A stretch of 64,000 nt of DNA, taken from Trachythela sp. YZ-2020 (taxonomy: Eukaryota > Cnidaria > Anthozoa > Malacalcyonacea > Clavulariidae). The translations under genes and the position numbers were made by a program. The stretch covers positions 528,001 through 592,000 of the forward strand of contig JADLSH010000212.1 in NCBI GenBank assembly GCA_016169945.1. Direction: 5' to 3'. Shown piece after piece: positions 45,105 through 56,725 of the stretch; position 1 is the stretch's first letter, and each line of letters begins with the position of its first letter. Under the pieces are notes generated by a model. It made no database searches. It was given only the letters and a program-made list of their open reading frames with translations, and was not told where the DNA came from.

Positions 45105-46256
45105 GAACAAATAAACTTATATATTTACATGTAGGCTTTCTTAAATAAGTATGTCTTTAAAAGTTAAAACTATCAATCGACCTGGCTTCCCGGATGCATA
45201 GAGGTAAGGAATTCCAAAGGGTGGGTGCTGCAAAAGCGAATGAGTGATCACTTAACGTGGCCAAGGTCTTCAAAGAAGGTGGTTGATGTAGAAGTTCCCA
45301 GTTCGATCTGATATTATAACATGATGAAGGCTCAATAAGTTCAATTATGTAGTCCGGTGCGAGCCCATGCAATGCTTTAAAAACTAGTAATAACAGTTTA
45401 AAGTCTATTATAAACTTTACTGGCAGCCAGTGTAGATTATATAAAGTCGGGGTGATGTGATCAAACCGTGAAATATTGTATACCAGTCTAGCTGCAGCAT
45501 TTTGAACACGCTGAAGCTTGCTGAGATGAATTGTTGGCAAACCGTAAAGAAGGCTGCTGCAGTAGCCCAATCGACTTATCGCCAACGAATTGACCAATGT
45601 TTTCACAGTTTCATAGGTAAGGAACTTCTTAATCAGTCTAATGTTAAAAAGGTGGAAAAATGCTGCTTTTGAACACTTGCTTATATTGGTTTACAATTTC
45701 TTTTGAGAGTCAAACCAGAATCCCAAGTTCTTTGCCTTGTCAGTCGAGTTAATGGAAGTATCGCCAATTCGCAGAGTACTGTGTTTCCATCATTAATCTT
45801 AAGTTTATCACGGAGCATCCAATCCTTTATATCATCAATGCCATGTTCTATGGCAGTGACTGCAACAAGTTGATAACAGTTCATATCTGGCTTGAACGAG
45901 ACATACAGATGCGTGTCATCAGCAAATGCATGAGCATCAGGTAGGTGTTTTTCAACAATGCTGAACAATTTACTGACATATAGTACAAACAATAAAGGAC
46001 CAACGCATGATCTTTGAGGGACCCTACATGCTACATAAAAATGTCTAGATCGTCCATCATTGACTGAAATAAATTGAGAACGTTTACTGAGATAATTGAC
46101 GTAAACCATTCTAGAACTCGTCCCTTTACTCCAATTTCGTGATTTAATCTACGAAGCAGTATCTCGTGGTCAACGGTGTCTAATGCAGAACTAAGATCCA
46201 GCATTATCAATAAGGTGACATGTTGACGATTCTTGTTCATCATAATATCATTTTTT
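45105..46256 (-). mobile_element. 5'-truncated CR1/L2-like LINE, frameshifted
   Basis: Minus-strand frames: 46243-46031 (LDLSSALDTVDHEILLRRL, first catalytic Asp region), 46109-45681 (GPLLFVLYVSKLF, HAFADDTHLY catalytic motif) and 45606-45157 (KLQRVQNAAARLVYNISRFD, HWLPVKFIIDFKLLLLVFKA, LWNSLPLCIREA). The order is that of a LINE reverse transcriptase C-terminal half. The sequence type differs from the LINE at 35-38 kb. At least two frame breaks are present, and the endonuclease is missing. Confidence 0.88.
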
Positions 46257-46893
46257 TCACGTAATAGAGCCGTACGTTTCTGTGTTTTGAAATTTACGGT
46301 ATGCTGACTGAGCTTGAGGATGCAATTTATATATATTCAGGAAACTCTGTTTGAATACAAATTATTATCTGCACTATGTACTAGAAAGAATATTTCTTTC
46401 AGAAAATGTTTTTCTTGCGTTTTCTGACCTAAATGCTGCAATGGATAAAATGTGATCTCATTTGAATGCAATTACCAACATTGTTTTCGACATATTGCGA
46501 TTGATATCTGGAACAAACAATGTTCGAACCATACAACCCAAGTCAACAGACCAGGAGAAATCTGGCTGTCCATTAGATTTCTGTCAAGATTTTGAAGAAA
46601 AACTGATATTGAATATATTTGTTCTCTTTGTAATATTTCATTTGAAACTCTTAGCAAACTTGAAAATCATATAAGTACTCATAGCAATGTACATATATTT
46701 ATCACAGTTGAGTAAGCATATTGGTCTGCGGTCAGGCGAAGACATGCGAATCTGTGGGATTTTCAGTAATACTATTTGTTGCAGTGTATCAGTAAAAAAG
46801 AAACTGACATTGTTCAAATAGAATGAAAATCAAACGATATCTTAATCAAATGAAATTTTATGTTTGTTCAAATTTCTTCTGTTAATACTGTAG
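46257..46893. other. No gene recognised
   Basis: AT-rich sequence with no conserved-looking frame. Confidence 0.5.
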
Positions 46894-47085
46894 GGCTTGC
46901 CAAAGGATATCCCGGATGTTAACAAGGTTCTTGCACAACCAAGAAGGTCATGTAAGGTACTGTCTATGCAAAAAAGATCTGGGAAGTCTACGGTCAAAAG
47001 GATTATGGTGAAACACCCGCAATTCCCCCGCCGGGAGAATATAATAACACTGACGAGATTGGCATTTCAAGAATTGGAATATTGA
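46894..47085 (+). other. Possible exon, unrecognised
   Basis: Two overlapping frames look non-random. One reads LPKDIPDVNKVLAQPRR after an acceptor-like TACTGTAG. The other, from about 46957, reads TVYAKKIWEVYGQKDYGETP then AIPPPGEYNNTDEIGI and ends soon after. The second looks more protein-like but has a stop just upstream. It may be a decayed exon; I cannot name it. Confidence 0.25.
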
Positions 47086-47149
47086 GTGTAAAACTTCATA
47101 ACCATGTATTGTTAAAAATATAATAGCTCAGAATATCACTAAGAGACCA

Positions 47150-47345
47150 TTATATATTACTCTCTATTAGTATTACCTCGACAATCAAACCCATGTCACG
47201 CGAATGGCAAATGCCATCTTTCGTGGTCTCCAAGAACTCCCATCGTGCGCTAAATACATCTCGATTTATTTTCCAGTTCTTAAAATTCTGCCAGATTACC
47301 ATTGTTTCTGGTTGCTCACTTCCAATAGACACAGCGTTATGGAAA
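47150..47345 (-). other. Possible exon, unrecognised
   Basis: The frame reads HNAVSIGSEQPETMVIWQNF, later VFSARWEFLETTKDGICHSR and GLIVEV, and ends at GTCGAG followed by GTAATA, a usable splice donor. The composition is protein-like but no family is recognised, and no neighbouring exon was joined. Confidence 0.3.
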
Positions 47346-47399
47346 ATGAGTGATCAAAAATGGTGCAGCTGGGCTGATCACCCGGGTTCTTAATAAAAT

Positions 47400-48765
47400 A
47401 GGACATGTGATTTTCGGCGGTTGACTGTTGTGTAAAACTACCTGAAAAATAGAATAAGAACTTCGGCGTTTCGAGCTAGCTAGGCCTTTCGTCTGGAAGT
47501 TAGTAGAATGCGTCGGGGAAAAACAGGTGCTTTTATAGTGAAGCGACATGTGATTTCCCATTGAATGTAGTAACTTGTGGCGCAGTAAATGGTATGTATG
47601 CAGCGAGTTTAGTTTTCTTTTATGTTAGTCTTGAATTATAGCATTGTTTTAGTTGTATGTGTTAAAGTTTTCAAATTGGTCGGTACTAAACAATGCAGAC
47701 TTTCTCTGGGTTCCTAACCCTAGGTTCATGTAGAATGTAAGAACGAAGCCACCCGTTTTGCAAAAGAACGAGATAAATTTTGGCGCAAAAACAAAAGCAA
47801 GCAAGTCTTGTCATGTTTGGGACCATGCTTTACATCCAAACAAATTCCAATGCGCGTTAGTCATCTAATCGTTTTCACTTCTAATGGGAATGTTCGTTGG
47901 ATTTATTGTTTTTACCAATATTTTCAAGCCTACTTTACACTTCGTCGCAAATATTTGTTAGTGGAAGGGGGATCTAACAAGGAGCTGATGAACTGGAGGT
48001 GTGCGAAACTGGAGAGGATCTATGGGTTCTCCCCTTAAAAAATTTAGGATTCTTGAACTTCTGTGGCTTGATTTAACTTCCTGCGTTTTCAGTTGTAACA
48101 CATGTTTGATTTGTCGCATCTACTAGAGCTATCTTTATATAAATAAGGTTTTGATGTGTAGCTAACACTCTTCTGAACAATGTTATTCCTGCTGTTTTTC
48201 TTAAATCTTCGAGTAGGTGAGGAGGCAAAACATTTACTTGCATTGGGCCCTGTTTCAACACCATTTATGCATTAATTTTAAGCCAGAGTGGCGAAAACAT
48301 GTAAGATATCAATTGCATTATAGCCCTGAAGGATGTTTAAAGTGGAAAACCTCAAGTATCACTTGTAATTGGAAGTTTCGGTCTCTTTGAAATTACCGAT
48401 ATATTAAAGGGTAATTGTTTGGGAGAAGCTAAAGGCCAATTTGCATTACACTTAATATTCCTAATTTACCGTGCTAAATCTACCTTAATAGTTAATAGGT
48501 AATTTTCACGAGATAAATTTGATACGTGTACCGTAAAGAAGAATCCTGTGTACAAAAATATTCTGGCTTTCCTTTTTGGCTATTTAATAAACTGATTTCA
48601 GGCAGTGTGGGTCTGTGAGAATTGGGGCAATTGCCATTTCGACGATATATTAAATTGATCATTTCAGATCACATGTCATTACAGATTATTTTAGGTAACA
48701 GCGAAAGCATTGAGTGAAGAAGGATCTGTTATGACACGTGATATGAAATGGTAAAGTTACATGCA
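47400..48765. other. Mostly featureless; one possible relic frame
   Basis: A minus-strand frame 48264-48073 (VLPPHLLEDLRKTAGITLFR) looks protein-like but has no context. Nothing else is supported. Confidence 0.3.
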
Positions 48766-48769
48766 TATA

Positions 48770-49076
48770 CATACATTATTCAGCTCACTCCCCGTTGGGG
48801 CTTTTCAGTGACCGATTACATCAAGTATCTCGCTTACCTATATTATGTGCTTAGCCTACACTATGTAATATTACTTTCCTAATCTGTATATCCTAACCCA
48901 CTCAGTCAACTTTCCCTGTGGGAGGAAACCGGAGTGCCCGGAGAAGATACACGACTTTCGGCAGTGCGTTGACTTACTCTTTTCACATGAGTGTGATGAG
49001 CATAGTCCTCAGCGAGAATCGAACTCAAGACTCAGAGGTGAAAGGCGCCTGCTCTGACGACTGCGCCACCGTTACA
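48770..49076 (-). mobile_element. tRNA-derived SINE with conserved core
   Basis: On - the 5' part is tRNA-like: an A-box region around GGTGGCGCAGTCGTCAGAGC and a B-box GAGTTCGATTCTC (49026-49014). The central part contains CTCCGGTTTCCTCCCAC (48935-48919), which resembles the conserved core block of several animal SINE families (V- or Nin-type, from memory). The 3' part contains CCCCAACGGGGAGTGAGC and runs into ATGTATGTATATGC. No good target duplication was resolved. Confidence 0.8.
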
Positions 49077-49344
49077 TCTACTTGTCATGAAAGCAAAAAA
49101 TACATTTATATCAAGTATGGTTTCTTTTGCTTCTTATAGCTTTAACAACAAAAGTAAATGCATGCACATTATACACAAATATGACACTCTTGATAGAAAC
49201 GGAACAGAGTTACCCATCTTTTGTTGGCTTCGCATTACCAAATGGCTCAGTGTGGTTTTTCGTGTACGTTATCTCTCGTGTAATCAATGCTGTAGGTTTG
49301 GATGCCGTCTTGGCATATCTATTACATTTAAACTTTCAGTGATA

Positions 49345-50030
49345 TCAAAATTTCCCTTGAGCCAAGTTACAATCACAGTTCAGTGAGTTATCATTAAGCC
49401 TTACACATCTCGTATTATGGCAAAGTGGCAAGTTGGCATAAGCATTCTCTTTAATTGTAGCAATTTTGTTCTTTGATAAGTCGATTTCCATCAGATCCCT
49501 TATTCCAGAAAATGCATCCTTTGGAACAAAAGTAAGTTTATTATTTGCTACTCCAATGGCCCACTTGATACACTTTGGAGTCTCGAAAAGCGTTCTCATT
49601 GATGAACTCGATTGGGTTGTTACTAAGAGATAAGAACTGCAACTGGGTTCGTTTCAGAATATCTGCTCCGATAAATTTTATTGCACAATTGTTAATGCCT
49701 AAATTGTATAGTTCTGGTGAAAACTCCATTAATAAACGCGAAACTCGTGAGCAAAACCGCAATTATTTTCCCGAATTGTCCATATCCAATCTTAGCAATA
49801 ACTTCTCGATCTAACCATGTATTGTCAATGTTTAAATGCAAGAGATCCGGTGTGTATTGGAACAAATCTTCTGGCAATCACTCCAACGGGTTACATTCTA
49901 GGATAACATACGACAAATGTGAAAGATTTGTAAACAAGGCAGATGGAAGTGAGAGAATATCATTCCCTCTGAGGTCGACATGAGAAAGACTGCTCAATCC
50001 TTGGAACACCAAATTATCTTCTGATACCAA
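49345..50030 (-). pseudogene. Leucine-rich-repeat protein, decayed
   Basis: Repeats of the L-x-x-L-x-L-x-x-N-x-L type are clear: LSHVDLRGNDILSLPSALF, LQFLSLSNNPIEFINENAF and LMEIDLSKNKIATIKENAY. The last part, RLNDNSLNCDCNL, resembles the start of a cysteine-rich cap (LRRCT) as in extracellular receptors. An in-frame TGA lies at 49882-49880, and the frame changes near 49790 and again near 49580. The original was probably a secreted or membrane LRR protein. The frame runs to TGA soon after the cap start, so the rest is lost or in another exon. Confidence 0.75.
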
Positions 50031-50109
50031 CTACTTTTCTGAAACTGATTTACTTACTTTACAATCTGTAATACAACGTTAATGACTGCTATTTTCGATT
50101 ACGAAACTG

Positions 50110-50315
50110 CAATTCCCTACGGGGTTTTCCTGAAACAGCGTAATGTATCTCAAACGGATCAACTCTGAGGGTCAACCCGTGAATTTCCATTTTCTCGGAG
50201 CTCTGAATCTTATTGCCACAATTGTCATAAATGGATTTCTGTATTATTGCAATTGGAAGGGATTTGGAAACATTTGGCCTGTAAAGGAGTCCGAAATTCG
50301 GACACCTGTTTGATG
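50110..50315 (-). other. Possible N-terminal exon upstream of the LRR relic
   Basis: One frame reads CPNFGLLYRPNVSKSLPIAI, then YDNCGNKIQSSEKMEIHGLT and VDPFEIHYAV without stops. It lies in the right place and strand to belong to the LRR gene. Its first 60 bp are nearly identical to the tandem units at 63590-63740, so that part may be repeat rather than gene. Confidence 0.35.
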
Positions 50316-50319
50316 TTAG

Positions 50320-51310
50320 ATTTTAAACACTCAAAACATTTTCAATGACCATATCTATTTTGCTTGCTGACCATCCCACATTTATTACCATATCCAATTA
50401 TCCATTGTTGCCAAAATGCAATTTTCTATGAACACCTTTTTGGCAGAGCCTAGTTTTTATATAATAAATGCTGTTTGTGCAGATTGCAATTAATTGTCTG
50501 CAAAAATAGCACATTTCTTTTGATAAAATAAACAATTTACGTTTTTTGGGGATTTCTTCTTTATTTTGCGGAAAAAAATTTATTTTGGAATTATTCAAAA
50601 TTGTTTGGAACGCGTTATATACCTTTTTAACTTAATGAATTATATTATGCAGGTATACTTATATAAATTTACACTATTTATAAAATGTTAGGAAAGTGTA
50701 TTTAATTATGTGAATATTGTGATTATTTTTAATTATATCTAAAAAAATGTTATTTTATATAGGCATATGAAGATTTATTAATAAAGGAGACTTCAAATGA
50801 CTATGCAATGTATGTGTGCAATGTGTTTTGTAAACAATGATACTCGCTTGAATAAATCCTCACACACCAGTCAGTATGAATCCCCCCATCTCAATGGTGT
50901 CCATGTAGGGGGCTTGGTAGTGGTTTGAAAGACAAAATGTCAATTTGACTGCTTTTGTTTTGCTAGGTCAGATCATTCGAACAATTATAAAAAAAAACCT
51001 GAAAAACAGGAGTTTCCTAGGGCTTGCTAGGAATCTAAAAGGTCAACGGCTCTCCGTGAGATATGTAATAGCACCATCATCAAATAAGAATGAAAATATC
51101 GTGCACAGTCTGTTTTAACATACAGGGATAAGTTAAGTATGGATTGGAGGGGGGGGGTATTGACTAGTGCATTTATTAGCTAACCCTCCTGTGGCAAGCT
51201 TTAATAGCTTCCTAAATATCACTGAAATATATTGCACATATATAATTGAATAAAGCAATATAAAGACCAGGAAGTTTAATTTTTAGAATAACTCGAAATT
51301 CAAAAAACAA
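50320..51310. other. No gene recognised
   Basis: AT-rich sequence with no domain-bearing frame. Confidence 0.5.
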
Positions 51311-51312
51311 TA

Positions 51313-51645
51313 TTAAAAGTTGTCTTTGTGTATTCTCATTTTAAAAAGCATTGTTCTAAAACTGTGGTACCCCAGAGTGCTCCAAAATCCATAGTGGCAT
51401 TGGACTTTCAGTTGTTCATTTTTCACTTTGTATGAAAGTTTGAATGGTTCTTCTTGAGATACCATAGCTTTAGCTACCCCCAAGTTGGCAAAGGTTTTCC
51501 TCATATCTTTGTTTATACCAGCAGCTTGTTTAAATATATAAATAACTTTCCTCATGTCCGTAAATTCGACGACGTGCTCCACTGTTGTTTGAGTTGTTTT
51601 GGTTGCAAAGCAAGTATTTGCTGTGCATATACGCACAATATGTTC
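51313..51645 (-). other. Possible terminal exon, unrecognised
   Basis: An acceptor-like TATATGCACAG at about 51640 leads into an open frame of about 105 residues ending at TAA 51313 (includes FTDMRKVIYIFKQAAGINKD, TFANLGVAKAMVSQEEP and KLSYKVKNEQ). Composition is typical of a folded protein. No family is recognised. The complementary strand is also open, so the call is weak. Confidence 0.35.
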
Positions 51646-52094
51646 AAAAATTTTACACGACAAATCTCTTACAATAACTATTTTCCACCCAATTTGGACA
51701 AGGGCTTTTTTTCTCAGCCTTCTCGTAATTTGAGATTGCCAAATGTATATTCACGGCAAACGGGTGTATTTCCACAATATATGATGATCCAATTTTTGAA
51801 ATTCGTCCTCGACATTCAAAGGCCACCTGCTATCTTTAACCCTTTATGAGGCAATGTAGCATATCTGCTATTCCACATATTTTGGACTTCCCATCCCTAA
51901 ATTTCTCAGGTATTTTGGTTTACCATTTGATGATACTTCCTTAACAAACAAACTTAGATTATTGCCATCAGGAGTACTAGCCGCCATTTTGTTTTTAAAT
52001 TTCTTGATGTGGCGAAATGGAGAACCTAGCCTCGCTTTCGTGCGCGAGCGCTCTCACAGTAAAAAATCCCCAACATGGATTCCAATATTAAGCC

Positions 52095-52440
52095 ACTTAC
52101 CTTGTGAACGAAGAATGAGAGAGCTAAACCTTCCATCATTTCATAGAAGGAGAAGAGGGGGCATGATAAAAATAATAAACGATATTGATCGTATCGACCC
52201 GGATATTTTTTTCCGTCGTAGTAATCTCAACTTGCGAGGCCATAATATAAAACTTTTCAAGCCACAGTGCAGGCTGAATGTAAGACAAAGTTTTTTTAGT
52301 CATAGGATTGGAAATGACTGGAACTAACTCCCGAAAATGGGAGATTGAAGCCAGATCAGTGAACCATTTCAAGAACTTGTTAGATAAACATTGGTCCGAT
52401 GAAAAGTTTATAAGTCATTTTATAAATTAATGTTTCTATT
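52095..52440 (+). mobile_element. LINE 3' fragment
   Basis: The frame includes IINDIDRIDPDIFFRRSNLN, LRGHNIKLFKPQCRLNVRQS and FFSHRIGNDWN, which is the C-terminal end of a CR1/L2-like LINE ORF2. After a stop at 52325 related sequence continues in another frame (SVNHFKNLLDKHW). No polymerase core is present. Confidence 0.75.
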
Positions 52441-52484
52441 TAGTTCTTAGAAGTTCGTAGAAGTTCTTAGAAGTTCGTAGAAGA
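52441..52484 (+). repeat. 15-bp degenerate repeat at a LINE junction
   Basis: GTTCTTAGAA and GTTCGTAGAA alternate twice between two LINE pieces. Confidence 0.8.
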
Positions 52485-52485
52485 A

Positions 52486-53256
52486 CACACAAACATAACA
52501 TTTGTTGGGATATACAGACCCCCTAAGCAGCGTCGTACAGCATCTTTGGGCGCTAAGTATTTAGAAAAGGTCGAGGATGAACTTAATGGTATATGTATGT
52601 GGCTGTCAATGCAAAAACAAACGTTTGTCATACTTGGAGATCTTAACTTAGACCGTCTAAAACCAGAGACTAGAGAAGGAAAAATTTTGAAAGACCTTGA
52701 AGAAATCCACTGTTTGGAGTGCATGATTACTACACCTACTAGAATAACGGAAACATCCGCTACACTGTTGGACGTCAGATTAACCAACAATCCGAATATA
52801 TTTACCGAATGTGGAACATATGAACCAGCCATCAGTGATCATCAATTAATATATGGTCTAATGAGTGCTGTTGTCCATAAATATAAACCTAAGGTCATTT
52901 CATTTAGAAGTACTAAAAATATTAACACAAGAAAGTTTAACGAAGATTTAAGTAATGCTCCCTGGCATGTTGGTGAAGCATTTGATTCGGCCAACGATCA
53001 TTATACATACTGGAAAATGTTGCTAGAAAGTGTTATGAATGAACATCTACCTGTTAAAAAGATGAGAGTTAGGGATATTCCGTATATGAACTCAACGTGG
53101 AAAAAAGCGATTAGATTAAAGCGTAAATATGCCAAGCAATTTGCTGAAAACCGAACACCTGAGAATTGGGAATTTAAAAGAAGCTGGAGGAATATTGCAA
53201 CAAACGAACGACGAAAGGCTTCAAAGCATATTGGCAGGAGAAGGCCGACCAAATAA
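52486..53256 (+). pseudogene. LINE endonuclease region, 5'-truncated
   Basis: The frame includes TFVGIYRPPKQ, VILGDLNLDRLKP (G-D-x-N core), ATLLDVRLTN and AISDHQLIYG (the S-D-H motif with the catalytic His). The N-terminal catalytic Glu region is lost to truncation. The frame closes at 53256, about 150 bp before the reverse transcriptase frame opens; related sequence continues between them in another frame (QADQIKSKPREFYKTFQPF). Confidence 0.88.
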
Positions 53257-53411
53257 AATCGAAGCCAAGAGAATTCTATAAAACGTTCCAGCCGTTCATT
53301 AGCAATAAGAAGAAAAATTACTTTCAAAATCACATCAGCATTAAGGTAAATGGGAAAATCGAACATGAGCAATCCAAAGTAGCAGACGAACTTGCAACGT
53401 ACTTCTCGACG

Positions 53412-54368
53412 ATGGCGAACAGTATTGGAGGAGACAACGTTGCAAATTTAGGTGAGGATAGCTTTCATGAACACACAAGTCTGCAGAAAATTAGAGAGAG
53501 CTGCAGTAAGGCTCCTAATTTCAGCTTCAGAAAATTACAATTACACGAAGTCCTAAATGAATTGAGAAATTTAGATAAAAAGAAAGCTGCAGGATGGGAT
53601 TCCATATCGCCGACCATTCTGCAAATGGGAGCTGAAAGGATTGCTCTATCTCTGGCAAACCTATATGATAAGTGTATTGAGTTAGAACAGTGGCCAGACG
53701 AATGGAAAATGGGAGAATGGACACCAGTGTTCAAAAGCGAGGACAAATATGACCGAAATAACTATCGACCAATTACTGTTTTGATAACAATTGACAAAGT
53801 CTTTGAATCTCTACTAGGTCGACAGATAACAGAACACTATGATTCAGTCCTTTATTATAAATCAACAGCTTACAGGAAACTGCATAGCTGCGAATATTCA
53901 CTTCTAAGCTTGACAGAGGATTGGAAAGCGGCTCTTGATGATAAGTCACATGTGGGGATACTGTCGACAGATATGATCAAGGCATTCGATTCTCTCCAAC
54001 CAAGTCTCTTGATCCAAAAGCTTAAGGCTTATGGTTTCTCTGAAGCAGCATTAAATATAATGAGGGCATTCTTCAACAACAGGAGAAATAGAGTGAAATT
54101 AGTTAGTAGCTGCACGGTAAGCGAATGGAAAGATGTAGTGAGGGGATGCCCACAAGGATCGTCTTTTGGACCGTTACTTTGGAACATATTCCAAAATGAC
54201 ATGGCCATGACGGTAAGAAAGTCAAACTTACATATGTATGCCGACGACCATCAGTTATATAAAGTTGGAAACCAAATTAAAAGCATTGAAAACGAGTTGG
54301 CCATGGAGACCGATATTGCGTCTGACTGGTATAAAGAAAATTTTCTTAAACCCAACTATAAAAAATAG
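53412..54368 (+). pseudogene. LINE reverse transcriptase, main open block
   Basis: 318 codons open. Motifs in order: KKAAGWDSISPTILQMGAE, WTPVFKSEDKYDRNNYRPIT, STDMIKAFDSLQPSLLI (first catalytic Asp), GCPQGSSFGPLLWNIFQNDM, MYADDHQLY (catalytic Asp pair). It stops at 54368 in a region where LINEs continue. The family's next segment appears out of frame (DYLKILGVNFDNTIDFSKHI, 54405-54472), so a frame break with loss of sequence is present. Confidence 0.93.
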
Positions 54369-54472
54369 CAGACAATGAAATTGATGATCATAATATTGCT
54401 TGCTCGGACTACCTCAAAATACTCGGAGTCAACTTTGATAACACCATTGATTTCAGTAAACACATTAGTAAT

Positions 54473-55032
54473 CCTACTCTATAAATCTAGAAACGGATTA
54501 ATTACAACAGATGTGGACAATTTTATAACTACTTTTGAACCCGGATATAAATCCCGACATTATGATGCTAACAACTACAACATTTTAGTTAAACACAAAC
54601 AGGACTATTTCAAAAACTCATTTTTTATTAGATCAGTGGAACTATGGAACACTCTACCTTCTCATCTCAAAGCCACTCGTTCGCTTCCTATTTTCAAGTC
54701 AAAACTATCTAACATGTATTTGTCGAAACTGTCAAAGTACATGCCTCCAGGCGCAACGTAAGTCCTAAATATGCATATAAGTAATATTGAATTATTAATT
54801 ATTAATATTAAATATGCAATTAAATGTATGTTATGTATATATACTATTAATGTCGTTATTAGGGGTTAGGTGTCAATTGGGACGAAAGTTCTGTTCCTTT
54901 CTCCTGTCACAACTATATATGTTTGTTTCTATGTTGTCGTTGTTAATGTTATAGCTAAGTATTTTATATATATATATATATATTAAAAATACTTTATATG
55001 TAAATTGTGACAAATTTAAATAAATAAATAAA
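54473..55032 (+). mobile_element. LINE 3' end inserted into the LINE above
   Basis: The insert encodes the C-terminal segment of a different LINE (FFIRSVELWNTLPSHLKATR and SLPIFKSKLSNMYL), then a 3' untranslated region with a TA run (54966-54984), and ends in AAATAAATAAATAAAT. It is 5'-truncated. The host LINE's reading frame continues cleanly on both sides, so the insertion point is defined to within a few bases. Confidence 0.88.
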
Positions 55033-55033
55033 T

Positions 55034-55609
55034 ATCTGTACTAAATGTAGTCAGAAAGTGGGAGTGATAATGAGACTACGCAAGCTCATTCCGATGACTG
55101 CCAAATTACAACTGTACAAATCAGCGATCCTCCCTCATCTAACATATTGTCATCTTGTCTGGAACTTTTGTAAAGTGTCGGACAGAAAAAAATTGGAAAG
55201 AGTACAGGAAAAAGCCTTGAAAGCAGTATTTAACACTAATAATCTTACTTATAATGAGTTACTTTGTCGAGCTAAACTTCCGACATTATATAACAGAAGA
55301 CTCCAGGACATCGCTGTTCTAATGTACAAGGTAAAGAACAATCTAGCTCCGCCGCATATAATAGAACTATTTAAACAAAAAGAACAGCGTTACGAGTTGC
55401 GTAATGCGGACTTCGATCTACCTAGGTTTAAAAGTGTAAGGTATGGAAAGCATTCTATCAGATACTTCGGACCTTATTTGTGGTCCAGGTTAGAAACGCA
55501 TGAGCGGGAAAATATCAACTTGAAATCATTTATTAACAATATAAGAAAGAAAGATCTGGAGAGTATGTTGGAGGGTGGATGCAAAAACTGCGGACTATGC
55601 TCTAACTAA
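55034..55609 (+). pseudogene. LINE ORF2 C-terminal part, after the insertion
   Basis: The frame includes KLIPMTAKLQLYKSAILPHL, KLERVQEKALKAVF, LYNRRLQDIAVLMYKVKNNL, APPHIIELF and FGPYLWSRLETHERENINLK, and ends with CKNCGLCSN. It is typical of the C-terminal region of LINE ORF2. It is open to its natural stop. Confidence 0.9.
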
Positions 55610-56410
55610 TATATAGGGCAAACATATATTACTTAGTGATATGTCTACTTAATATTTATTTTTACTCTAAATCTTGTAATATATATATAGACTACTATTT
55701 TATATTGAAAGTTAGTGATAGGCAAATAGTGTCCCCAATTAGCTATTGTAGCTAAATACATTGACACTTCAATAAAGTTTTCATTCATTCATTCATTCAA
55801 GTATTAATATAGTTTAGTGTTCTTTTAATTAGCACTAGCAGGAACAAACGGATATTTAGATATAGTTGATCACAAGTTGGAAACAAGACTATTTTAGCTT
55901 ATGCTGCAAATATTTTTCCAATAAAAGATGTATGCATTTCTTGACAGTTTGCCTGAGAAAATGTTTTACCATCAACCACTGAACAACACTGAAAAACACA
56001 AAAAAATATTCAAACAGTACATTCAAACAAAAACTGCCTGATATATTTGGTTCAAGAAAAAATCCCACTTGACAGCCAATATTTTCAAAACAGCATAACA
56101 AAAACTTTCGCTTTTATACCGAAACCAGGACAAAAGTGAAGCAAAACAAAGAAAAATCCCGTCTGTCTATCATTGTGGACTATTTTGGAAAAATTTTCAA
56201 CACTTTTTGTGCGTTTTTAATACCTAGTTTTTGTTGAGTTGCACGTTTTTCGCTTCTTCGCCGTCCAGAATTCAAGCTTGTAGTTGTTGCCAAGCAATGA
56301 AAACATTAAAAAAGCTTCGGAGTGACGTCAGTGATTACATGTTAGGAGAATATCAATATTGATCTTTGCACATAATTGTTTACTGTGCTTATATAACACT
56401 TATAATATAA

Positions 56411-56607
56411 CATACAAGAAATAGAAAAACTCGTCTTGTGCCTTTATGGTGTGATAAAGCACTCGGGGAACGTTGGGAGAACACTCGAGAAGCGTGTAAA
56501 ACACTCGACTGCGCCTCGTGTTTCACACGCTTCTCCCGTGTTCTCCCAACATTCCCCTCGTGCTTTATCAAATCATAAAGCACGCGGACTCGTTTTCTAT
56601 TTCTTAA
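56411..56607. mobile_element. Palindromic MITE, about 200 bp
   Basis: Arms 56411-56500 and 56515-56607 pair over most of their length, with ends AGAAATAGAAAA and TTTTCTATTTCTT. They include GATAAAGCACTCGGGGAACG and GAGAAGCGTGTAAAACAC. Non-coding; the short frames on both strands are mirror artefacts. Confidence 0.85.
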
Positions 56608-56629
56608 ATAATGAATAAAATATTAATAT

Positions 56630-56725
56630 ACCCTATGGACTGTCCTTAACCTGACCAAGGATCACTAAACCCCTATCGACAGTCCTTAACCTGACCAAGG
56701 GGCAATAAGCCCGTGTGGAGAGTCC
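56630..56725 (+). repeat. Degenerate tandem repeat, about 44-bp unit
   Basis: GTCCTTAACCTGACCAAGG occurs at about 56640 and 56683 and a partial third copy follows. Confidence 0.7.

Larger units (their letters stand above)
52480..55798 (+). mobile_element. CR1/L2-like LINE, 5'-truncated, interrupted by another LINE
   Basis: A plus-strand non-LTR retrotransposon: endonuclease (52480-53256), reverse transcriptase (53412-54368 and on), C-terminal part (55034-55609), then an (ATTC)n 3' tail (55781-55798). The first residues of the endonuclease are missing. A second LINE end is inserted at 54473-55032 exactly between two codons' worth of the original frame (SKHISN before, ICTKCSQKVG after). Confidence 0.9.

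Noticed and set aside
49010..49076. A tRNA gene on -
   Set aside because: The tRNA-like part continues directly into a SINE core and lacks a closed acceptor stem.
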